From NCBI GenBank assembly GCA_017652545.1, contig JAGCAV010000403.1:1-13136 (forward strand): a DNA stretch of 13,136 nt, written 5' to 3'. Under the pieces are notes generated by a model that saw only the letters and a list, made by a program, of their open reading frames with translations, was not told where the DNA came from and ran no database searches. The translations under genes and the position numbers were made by a program. Position 1 is the stretch's first letter. Each line of letters begins with the position of its first letter. Below, piece after piece: positions 8,160 through 13,136 of the stretch. The DNA comes from Lachnospiraceae bacterium. GTDB lineage: Bacteria; Bacillota_A; Clostridia; Lachnospirales; Lachnospiraceae.

Positions 8160-8471
8160 TCAGGCTTCCCTGTGCAGACCGCTCTGCACGCCATCGGCAA
8201 AGCAGCCGGCTTTGTCAAGGAATTCATTTGCCTCTTTCACATTTTCCTGGCCGGAAAAGGAATACCTGCACTCAAGGAAGAGAGCAGCCAGCAGGGCGGG
8301 GATCATGATGCCCCAGAATGTCGGCAGCAGGATCGCCAGCAGCCATGTCGGCATGGTGAACAGTATTCTGCCGTGGCGCTTCACATGGAAAGAGGTGTGA
8401 AGGATAAAACTGAATGCGGATCTGAGGCCTGCGCGTTCCTTTGCGTTTTCGTTCATTGAAGATTTTTCCAT
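8160..8471 (-). CDS. Small DUF4342-type membrane protein, paralogue of the next gene without the UBA-like domain
   Basis: This 103-residue protein matches the C-terminal half of the adjacent UBA-DUF4342 protein. The shared pattern is SF-hydrophobic-H-x2-FHV-x-R, FTxP, LLAILL..FW, a long hydrophobic segment (about 38-67), RYSF/RFSF, and KAG-x2-AD-x-(V/I)Q-x-GL near the end. It lacks the UBA-like domain. The frame is open further upstream to an ATG at 8594, but AAAGGAG (complement of 8479-8485) stands 7 nt before the ATG at 8471, and the similarity to the paralogue starts after that point, so 8471 is the start. It lies 79 nt upstream of its paralogue in the same direction with no terminator between them, so it is probably the first gene of the two-component operon. 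Confidence 0.75.
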   Translation of the reverse strand: MEKSSMNENAKERAGLRSAFSFILHTSFHVKRHGRILFTMPTWLLAILLPTFWGIMIPALLAALFLECRYSFSGQENVKEANEFLDKAGCFADGVQSGLHREA

Positions 8472-8576
8472 TTTCTTTCTCCTTTTTAAAGACTGACAGC
8501 TGACAAAACTGTGCTGCTGCCAGGATTTTGTATGAATACGTTTTCGCTGCATCACTTGCTTTCCTGATGCACGTAC

Positions 8577-8605
8577 AGAATACAGCCTGAACATAAATGT
8601 GTCCT
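8577..8605 (-). promoter_or_regulatory. Candidate promoter for the DUF4342/two-component operon
   Basis: On the minus strand, AGGACA (complement of 8600-8605) and TATTCT (complement of 8577-8582) are 17 bp apart. They match the sigma-A -35 box at 4 of 6 positions and the -10 box at 5 of 6. It lies about 105 bp before the first gene of the operon and next to the ATTAA repeats, so a weak -35 helped by an activator is plausible. Found by eye only. Confidence 0.4.
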
Positions 8606-8614
8606 GAAAGGTAC

Positions 8615-8640
8615 ATTAAAGAAGATTAAAAGAACATTAA
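8615..8640. promoter_or_regulatory. Triple ATTAA direct repeat, candidate response-regulator binding site
   Basis: ATTAA occurs at 8615-8619, 8625-8629 and 8636-8640, spaced 10 and 11 bp, about one helical turn. On the minus strand this reads as TTTAAT-type repeats. OmpR/PhoB-family regulators usually bind direct repeats of about 11 bp. The site lies between two divergent promoter candidates and near the operon that encodes such a regulator. It could instead simply be an A/T-rich UP-like element. Confidence 0.4.
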
Positions 8641-8657
8641 TTTTCATAAGGGATGCC

Positions 8658-8686
8658 TTGTCCGCCCCGGCATTATCTGGTATGCT
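8658..8686 (+). promoter_or_regulatory. Candidate sigma-A promoter with extended -10 for the cystatin-like/GNAT/NlpC operon
   Basis: TTGTCC (8658-8663) and TATGCT (8681-8686) are separated by 17 bp, and TGG directly precedes the -10 box, giving an extended -10. Transcription would start near 8693, only a few bases before the ribosome binding site GAGGAGGT (8697-8704) of the gene at 8712, so the leader would be very short. Confidence 0.6.
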
Positions 8687-8711
8687 CACGACATGAGAGG
8701 AGGTAGTCTCA

Positions 8712-9182
8712 ATGAATAAGAAATGGATGATCGGTGTTGCTGCTGCGATGTGCCTGGCGGCAGCTGCAGGAGCATGGGCAGGCACGTCTGAGGAACAGAC
8801 AGAAGATATGGGATATGCCGGGGAAGAGGTTTCATTCGATGCGCCTGAAGGCATGCTCATGGGCGGATGGGAAGTCACTGAGGATGCCGCCGTCACTTCG
8901 CAGGCACAGGAAGCTTTTGATCAGGCAATGGAAAAACTTCTTGGTGCCAGGTATGAACCCGTTGCGCTTCTGGCCACGCAGGTCGTCGCAGGGACAAATT
9001 ACTGTTTCCTGTGCAGAAGCACGGTCGTGGCGCCGAATGCCGTACCTTCGTATAAGCTTGTCTATGTTTATGCGGATCTGAAAGGCGGCGCTGAAATACT
9101 GGATATCCAGGATATGGTGATCGGCATCGGCAGTTCTGACGATCAGTCTGACATCGCGGAGCAGGATGAGGCCGGTGAGTAG
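8712..9182 (+). CDS. Secreted small protein with cystatin-like QVVAG motif
   Basis: This 156-residue protein begins with a signal peptide: KK, a hydrophobic core (about 6-20) and AWA before residue 24, a signal-peptidase-I type site. After a short acidic stretch, residues 47-133 resemble a cystatin fold. They show a Gly-Gly-Trp segment (51-53), a long helix (AQEAFDQAMEKLLG), the strand YEPVALLATQVVAGTNYCFL with the hallmark QVVAG at 90-94, and a later strand YKLVYVYADL. Eukaryotic cystatins inhibit papain-like cysteine proteases with exactly this Gly, QxVxG and late-loop wedge. Two cysteines (98 and 101) lie right after the motif. The C-terminus is acidic. It is the first gene of an operon whose third product carries a papain-fold NlpC/P60 domain. 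The inhibitory role is inference; the fold call rests on the motif and strand order. Confidence 0.75.
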   Translation: MNKKWMIGVAAAMCLAAAAGAWAGTSEEQTEDMGYAGEEVSFDAPEGMLMGGWEVTEDAAVTSQAQEAFDQAMEKLLGARYEPVALLATQVVAGTNYCFLCRSTVVAPNAVPSYKLVYVYADLKGGAEILDIQDMVIGIGSSDDQSDIAEQDEAGE

Positions 9183-9183
9183 G

Positions 9184-9711
9184 ATGGAAAGCTTTCTGAT
9201 CAGAGAAGCCACACCTGAGGACGCAGAGCGGCTTCTTGAGATATATGCCTATTATGTCACCGATACGGCGATCACTTTCGAGTATGAGGTTCCTTCAGTG
9301 GAGGACTTCAGGAGCCGCATTGCAGCGACGCTGAAACAGTATCCTTATCTCGTCCTGGAACAGGAGGGCAGGATCCTGGGATATGCCTATGCCGGAGCCT
9401 TTGTCGGAAGAGCGGCGTACAGCCATTCCTGTGAGATGACGATCTATCTTGATCATATGATCAGAGGACAGGGGTTCGGCAGAATCCTGTATGAAGCACT
9501 TGAGGCTAAGCTGAAGCAGGCCGGGATCCTCAACCTGTATGCGTGCATCGGCGATCCGCTGACGGAGGATGAATACCTGACAAAGAACAGCGAGCGGTTC
9601 CACAGCCATCTTGGATACAGGAAGGTCGGGGAGTTTCACAAATGCGGATATAAATTCGGCCGATGGTACAATATGATCTGGATGGAGAAGATCATCGGAG
9701 AGCATCTTTGA
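9184..9711 (+). CDS. GNAT-family N-acetyltransferase (phosphinothricin acetyltransferase-like)
   Basis: This 175-residue protein has the length and pattern of the Pat/bar-like branch of GNAT enzymes. It starts with IREATPEDAERLLEIY, has the early TAITFEYEVPS segment, EGRILGYAYAG, the motif-A acetyl-CoA loop RGQGFGRILYEAL and the late HSHLGYRKVGEFHKCGYKFG followed by WYNMIWMEK. It should transfer an acetyl group from acetyl-CoA to an amine in the cytoplasm; relatives modify phosphinothricin-like amino acids, but the true substrate is unknown. An ATG at 9166 would add six residues and overlap the previous gene. The ATG at 9184, one base after the previous stop, gives the family-typical N-terminus and has GGTGAG upstream, so it is preferred. 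The gene overlaps the next one by 4 nt. Confidence 0.88.
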   Translation: MESFLIREATPEDAERLLEIYAYYVTDTAITFEYEVPSVEDFRSRIAATLKQYPYLVLEQEGRILGYAYAGAFVGRAAYSHSCEMTIYLDHMIRGQGFGRILYEALEAKLKQAGILNLYACIGDPLTEDEYLTKNSERFHSHLGYRKVGEFHKCGYKFGRWYNMIWMEKIIGEHL

Positions 9712-11573
9712 AAACAGTTAAGCCAAGATACTATCTTCTGACAGAGGCCATCCTGTTTGCCGGCGTGCTGATCATGCAGATGGCAGATCAAAGGGAAGCG
9801 GAAGATGTTCTCGTTTTCCTCTGCATCGCCTGCAATGCCGTTTACATGCTGCGCACTTCATCCGGTCTGCCCCTGGCAGCGATGCTGCTGACACTGTGCG
9901 CTGACACGTTCATGGTCCTTCTGAATGTACATATCCCCGCGGGAATATGGCTTTTTTGCTGTGTCCAGCTGCTGTATGCATGGTGTCTGCACAAAAGAGG
10001 TTATCGCCTGCTGCCGGTCCGTATTCTCGCGTTTGTCCTGCCTGCGGCTGTGGTCATCATAACCGGGCCGAACGAAACGGCGGATCTTTCGGTGAGTATT
10101 CCCGCCATACTGTCCTTTTCGCTCCTGGTGATCAATGTGGTCTGTGCCGTGGCTGCGGGAGCAAGGTTTAACACCGGAGCGGATCGTCTTTTTGCGGCCG
10201 GGCTGCTGATGTTCCTGGGCTGCGATCTCTGTGTCGGCCTTCGGAACCTGCCTGTTCCGCAGCCGGTGCAGACCGCTGCATATGCACTGAACTGGATCTT
10301 TTATATTCCTTCGCAGGTGCTGCTGACTGTCTCTCTTCCTGAAATATGGAAAAAAATCAAAAATAAAAGAGCGCTGTCCCTGACGGCCCTGCTGTTGCTG
10401 GCAGTCATCATGATCCCGTTATGTGCGGTGGCTGCGCCTGAGGAAACAGCTGAAGATGCGGTATGCTTTGAGGAAGTGATCTATCTTGGCGTACTGAATT
10501 ACGGAAGTGAGGAGACAGGGGCGGAACGGAAAAATGATTTCCGGTACCGTTTTGAAAGCGATGAGGGTGAACAGGTATTCGCAATGGATAACGGCGTGCA
10601 GGATGAGACCGGCAGGTATGATTATCCGCTTCAGAACAGGCTGAAGGAGGGGTATCCCTTCAGAATAGGAATCAGGGAGGGTAAGGTCATATCGGTCGAT
10701 GAATTACCCGTTCAGCTGCCGTCATATACACCTCCTGCCGCGGGGACACCGGGACTTCGGACGATCCGGAATTTTCTGCTGACAGCCCTGGAGCCGGCAG
10801 GGACAGTTCTTTATGTGTACGGAGGCGGGTGGAACTGGCAGGATACAGGGGCTTCCGTACAGGCCAGGACCGTCGGTGTTTCTTCGGACTGGGTTCGCTT
10901 TTTTCGGGAACAGGATGCCGATTATACCTACAGGGATCCATATGGCAATCCGGCTCTTGCTGATCCTCCGAACAGTTACTATCCATACGGTGGATTTAAT
11001 GAATACTATTATGCAGGCCTGGACTGTTCCGGATACCTCGGCTGGGCGGTTTACAATACGCTGGAGACGCAGGACGGGAAAGACGGTTATGTCACGGAGG
11101 CGTCCCGGTTCGCAAAGGCAATGTCGGATCTGGGGCTGGGAAGCTGGAGCAGTCAGAATCCCGTATCCGGACTGAAGCCGGGCGACATCATAAGCACGGA
11201 CCGGCATGTCTGGATCAGTCTGGGAAAGTGTGACGACGGGAGCATCCTGTGTCTTCATTCCACAGCCGGGAACAGCAGGAGAGGGCAGCCGGGCGGCGGC
11301 GTACAGCTGAGCGCTCTGGGTTATGACCGTTCATGCGAGGCATACCGTCTGGCGGACAGCTATATGTCCGAATATTGCCCGGAATGGTATGGGCGGTACG
11401 AGGTTCTGCTCAAAGACCCGGATGCGTATCTGTACCATCAGAAAGACACAGCGGGTATCTTTTCATGGGACCTTCAGGAGGCTGACGGGATGTCCGATCC
11501 GGATGGGATCCGGGATATGGACCCGGAAACGATCCTGCATGAACTCATTCCGACAGCCGCAAACGCACATTGA
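9708..11573 (+). CDS. YhhN-like multi-spanning membrane protein fused to an extracytoplasmic NlpC/P60 domain
   Basis: From the TTG at 9708 the product has 621 residues. Residues 1-215 contain about eight hydrophobic segments resembling the YhhN/TMEM86 family, with acidic motifs inside membranes (LLTLCADTFMVLL, MFLGCDLCVG). A ninth segment (about 223-243) looks like an internal signal sequence ending AVA-AP and would place the rest outside. After a linker (about 245-345) comes an NlpC/P60-like cysteine peptidase: LYVYGGGWNW (368-377), the nucleophile motif LDCSGY with Cys440, LKPGDII...HVWISLG with His500, and LHS with His517. NlpC/P60 enzymes cleave cell-wall peptides. About 60 extra residues lie between YGGGW and DCSG. 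An ATG at 9663 lies inside the GNAT gene and would add a polar tail before TM1. The TTG overlaps the GNAT stop (TTGA) and has GGAGAG 5 nt before it, so it is chosen. Confidence 0.8.
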   Translation: MKTVKPRYYLLTEAILFAGVLIMQMADQREAEDVLVFLCIACNAVYMLRTSSGLPLAAMLLTLCADTFMVLLNVHIPAGIWLFCCVQLLYAWCLHKRGYRLLPVRILAFVLPAAVVIITGPNETADLSVSIPAILSFSLLVINVVCAVAAGARFNTGADRLFAAGLLMFLGCDLCVGLRNLPVPQPVQTAAYALNWIFYIPSQVLLTVSLPEIWKKIKNKRALSLTALLLLAVIMIPLCAVAAPEETAEDAVCFEEVIYLGVLNYGSEETGAERKNDFRYRFESDEGEQVFAMDNGVQDETGRYDYPLQNRLKEGYPFRIGIREGKVISVDELPVQLPSYTPPAAGTPGLRTIRNFLLTALEPAGTVLYVYGGGWNWQDTGASVQARTVGVSSDWVRFFREQDADYTYRDPYGNPALADPPNSYYPYGGFNEYYYAGLDCSGYLGWAVYNTLETQDGKDGYVTEASRFAKAMSDLGLGSWSSQNPVSGLKPGDIISTDRHVWISLGKCDDGSILCLHSTAGNSRRGQPGGGVQLSALGYDRSCEAYRLADSYMSEYCPEWYGRYEVLLKDPDAYLYHQKDTAGIFSWDLQEADGMSDPDGIRDMDPETILHELIPTAANAH

Positions 11574-11602
11574 ACCATCATGGAGAAAGACTAACTATTA
11601 AA

Positions 11603-11608
11603 AGTCAA
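11603..11608 (-). promoter_or_regulatory. Right-end -35 half of the IS junction promoter
   Basis: On the minus strand this is TTGACT. In the linear element it points out towards the NlpC/P60 gene with no good -10 box at the right distance. In a circular form, 13 bp of right end, the 2-bp core and 2 bp of left end separate it from TATTAT at 13125-13130, a 17-bp spacer. Confidence 0.6.
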
Positions 11609-11666
11609 GCCTGAGACGAAGAAATTCGTTCAGATAAATCAGCACATTGAAAACTGCATGACAAAC

Positions 11667-11687
11667 AGAGCATCCTGAGGGTGCTCT
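11667..11687. terminator. Hairpin in the IS right end, possible weak terminator
   Basis: AGAGCATCC (11667-11675) pairs with GGGTGCTCT (11679-11687) with one wobble position and a TGA loop. It lies 25 nt after the transposase stop. Only a poor U-tract follows on the minus strand (GTTTGT) and none on the plus strand, so it may be a weak terminator or protect the element from read-through. Confidence 0.4.
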
Positions 11688-11711
11688 TGCAGAAAAGATA
11701 AAAGAAAAGGA

Positions 11712-12884
11712 TTAGGTTTGCCTATAAGCTTCACCTGTCAGCTGCATCTTATAGATGACGCGGACTAGTTTCTTGCAGGCATGAGAAACCGCAACATAAT
11801 AATGCTTTCCTTCTGATCGCTTTTTGGCAAGATAAGCTTTAAAAGTTGAATCCCAGATACATACATACTGAGTAGCATTAAACAAGGCATAACGTAAGTA
11901 TCTGGAGCCGCGTTTCTCCATGTGAGCATAAGAAGAAGTAAGCTGTCCCGATTGGTATGTGGATGGAGAAAGACCTGCATAAGCCAGGATTTGATCCGGA
12001 TTATCAAAGCGGGAAAAATCACCGATCTCAGCGAGGATCATCGCCCCCATACGGTTTTTAATGCCCGGGATGGTTGTGATCGGTGAAGCCAGCTTATCCA
12101 TGAGCTTATTGATGGCAGTTTCAATATCATCAATATCTTCAGTTAGGATTTCGATGAGGCGGATTGTGTGTTTCAACTCCAGAGCTTTAGCGGGAGTGGC
12201 AGTTCCAACGGATGATCTGGCTGCGTCCCTTATAGCAATAGCCATATCCCGGTCGTAATGGCCTCTGGAAGCATCGTGAATAAGATGCTTCAGGCGGGTA
12301 AGATGTACTTTCGCTATGAAAGCGGCACCGGGATATTCGGAAAGAAGGGCATAGACAGAAGCCATGTGGAGAGAAGGAACCAGTTTTTCCAATTCAGGGA
12401 AAAGGATGCTGATCAGTCTTGATACGGCAGTTTTCAGTCTGGCACGCTCCTGGACCTTATCAAAGCGGTATCTTGTTAGAGATTTCAGCTCTTCGTTGTG
12501 ATATGATGTTTCCGAGTAGGGCTTGAGGGTCTTATCGGTAAGCAGCATCATGGCAATCGAAGAAGCGTCGACTTTATCCGTTTTAGTCTTTCGAAGGCTT
12601 TGACCTTTTCTGAAAAGATTGGTATGTAACGGGTTGATAACAAAGCTGGCCAGGCCGTTATCAAGGAGCGAGCGCAGAAGGTTGAAATGATAATGCCCGG
12701 TAGCCTCAAGACCTACTTTTATTTGTGTCAGGTCTGAGGTCAGGGACCCGATCTTCTCATAAAGCTCATCGAAACCGGTCAGACTGTTCTGGATGGTGAA
12801 TGAAGAAAACAGAATTTCTCCGTCAGAGCCGAGGATACAGCAGTTGTGCTTATCCTTGGCAACATCAATGCCAACATAGATCAT
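11712..12884 (-). CDS. IS110-family transposase (DEDD recombinase with Tnp20 domain)
   Basis: The 390 residues show the two IS110 domains. The N-terminal RuvC-like DEDD domain has Asp7 (VGIDVAKDKH), Glu60 (GLEATGHYH), and Asp103 and Asp106 (KTDKVDA). After a helical region, the C-terminal Transposase_20 domain has IPGIKNRMGAMILAEIGD (273-290), AYAGLSPSTYQSGQ (301-314) with the expected nucleophile Ser312, and KRGSRYLRYALF (324-335). In IS110/IS621 elements this enzyme uses a bridge RNA to pair donor and target DNA and recombines them at a dinucleotide core. All catalytic residues are intact and no frameshift is seen, so the enzyme is probably active. The ATG has a strong ribosome binding site (AAGGAGG, complement of 12893-12899) 8 nt upstream. 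Confidence 0.97.
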   Translation of the reverse strand: MIYVGIDVAKDKHNCCILGSDGEILFSSFTIQNSLTGFDELYEKIGSLTSDLTQIKVGLEATGHYHFNLLRSLLDNGLASFVINPLHTNLFRKGQSLRKTKTDKVDASSIAMMLLTDKTLKPYSETSYHNEELKSLTRYRFDKVQERARLKTAVSRLISILFPELEKLVPSLHMASVYALLSEYPGAAFIAKVHLTRLKHLIHDASRGHYDRDMAIAIRDAARSSVGTATPAKALELKHTIRLIEILTEDIDDIETAINKLMDKLASPITTIPGIKNRMGAMILAEIGDFSRFDNPDQILAYAGLSPSTYQSGQLTSSYAHMEKRGSRYLRYALFNATQYVCIWDSTFKAYLAKKRSEGKHYYVAVSHACKKLVRVIYKMQLTGEAYRQT

Positions 12885-12939
12885 GGAACGATCCTCCTTA
12901 TAGAGTGTATTGATGCTGTTGAAGGATCCACAGGACTCT

Positions 12940-13118
12940 CTGCCAGATGTAACCTCGTTCTACATAAACCGTCATGCGGTATCTAACTGATTAACACTGT
13001 AGCAAAGAGGCTGTGGTTGGAGCCTTTCTTAAACCGTCTATGTGGTAGGAGTAAAAAACCAATCCACAGCATCTTCAACAACATACCCTATACCCTATGA
13101 ATAGGTAAAGATGGGTAC
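12940..13118 (-). ncRNA. Candidate IS110 bridge RNA (seekRNA)
   Basis: This is the non-coding left end upstream of the transposase, read on the minus strand. In order it holds a 5' hairpin (13107-13091, TACCTAT with ATAGGGTA), a long stem-loop A closed by GCTGTGGATTGG (13070-13059) and CCAACCACAGC (13020-13010) with a single bulged A, and a second stem-loop B (13010-12953) with CCTC/GAGG, CTACA/TGTAG and an inner ACCG/CGGT hairpin. One hairpin followed by target and donor loops is the layout known for the IS621 bridge RNA (about 177 nt). The 5' end near 13118 is set by the -10 box at 13125-13130; the 3' end is a guess from the known length. Boundaries are approximate. Confidence 0.65.
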
Positions 13119-13124
13119 ACCACT

Positions 13125-13130
13125 ATAATA
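13125..13130 (-). promoter_or_regulatory. Left-end -10 half of the IS junction promoter
   Basis: On the minus strand this is TATTAT, directly inside the proposed left end. It pairs with the right-end TTGACT only after circularisation. It would then start the bridge RNA near 13118. In the integrated state any -35 would have to come from flanking DNA beyond the window. Confidence 0.55.
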
Positions 13131-13136
13131 CGAGGA

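Larger units (their letters stand above)
11588..13134 (-). mobile_element. IS110-family insertion sequence (IS110 subgroup), probably complete
   Basis: The element has one transposase gene on the minus strand, about 250 nt of non-coding left end upstream of it (to about 13134) and about 120 nt of right end downstream (to about 11588). IS110 elements lack terminal inverted repeats and insert at a short core. Proposed CT cores, read on the minus strand, are 13134-13133 and 11589-11588, giving about 1545 bp plus one core copy. The ends are supported by a junction promoter that forms with exactly 17-bp spacing when they are joined, and by matches between the first RNA loop and the flanks. The right-hand flank in the window is only 2 nt, so that end is less certain. 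Long non-coding DNA upstream of the transposase points to the IS110 rather than the IS1111 subgroup. Confidence 0.75.

Noticed and set aside
8472..8594. Upstream extension of the small DUF4342 gene to an ATG at 8594
   Set aside because: The extra 41 residues show no similarity to the paralogue, a strong ribosome binding site stands before 8471, and the extension would cover the candidate promoter.
9663..9707. ATG start at 9663 for the membrane NlpC/P60 gene
   Set aside because: It lies deep in the GNAT gene, lacks a good ribosome binding site and adds a charged tail before the first membrane segment; the TTG at 9708 is better placed.
10722..11258. Minus-strand open frame opposite the NlpC/P60 region
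   Set aside because: It overlaps the conserved catalytic part of the NlpC/P60 domain and has no ribosome binding site or recognisable domain.
13053..13058. T run (minus strand) inside the IS left end as a terminator
   Set aside because: It follows the rising arm of stem A rather than a completed hairpin, so it is better read as loop sequence of the bridge RNA.
13084..13098. Tandem TACCCTA repeat as a CRISPR or iteron-like array
   Set aside because: Only two 7-bp copies, no spacers, and they fall inside the 5' hairpin region of the candidate bridge RNA.

Overview
The window looks like a chromosomal segment of a Gram-positive, probably gut-associated member of the Clostridia (Lachnospiraceae-like). 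This is inferred from strong AGGAGG-type ribosome binding sites, SpoIIE/STAS-type signalling proteins, an OmpR-family two-component pair, moderate GC content and the protein families present. No rRNA or marker gene fixes the taxon.

Layout. (1) 2-2432, plus strand: a partner-switching cluster, with the 3' end of a gene carrying a HATPase/anti-sigma-like domain, a STAS anti-sigma-antagonist protein and a membrane-anchored HAMP-PP2C (SpoIIE/RsbU-type) phosphatase. (2) 2451-3563, minus strand: an iron-type alcohol dehydrogenase, convergent with the phosphatase across a bidirectional terminator. (3) 3747-5461, plus strand: a 1-phosphofructokinase-like PfkB kinase followed closely by a calcineurin-like metallophosphoesterase, ending at a second bidirectional terminator. 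(4) 8471-5495, minus strand: a small DUF4342-type membrane protein, a UBA-like plus DUF4342 protein, an OmpR-type response regulator and a sensor histidine kinase. The last three genes overlap. (5) 8712-11573, plus strand: a tightly packed operon of a secreted protein with a cystatin-like QVVAG motif, a GNAT acetyltransferase, and a multi-spanning (YhhN-like) membrane protein fused to an extracytoplasmic NlpC/P60 domain that starts at TTG. Units 4 and 5 diverge from about 240 bp holding two opposed promoter candidates and three ATTAA repeats spaced 10-11 bp, a plausible site for the response regulator. (6) About 11588-13134: an IS110-family insertion sequence, transposase on the minus strand, inserted just behind the NlpC/P60 gene.

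The most notable system is the IS110 element. The 250 nt upstream of its transposase can be read as a bridge RNA: a 5' hairpin and two consecutive long stem-loops in the expected order. Placing CT cores at both ends gives an element of about 1.55 kb. Joining those ends, as in the circular intermediate, creates a promoter, TTGACT-17 bp-TATTAT, that neither end has alone. The guide segments of the first loop fit the flanking DNA on both sides of the CT core and suggest that the target resembles a Shine-Dalgarno sequence (AAAGGAGT). The element would then have separated the downstream gene of operon 5 from its ribosome binding site. All of this comes from reading the sequence by eye and needs folding and comparative checks.
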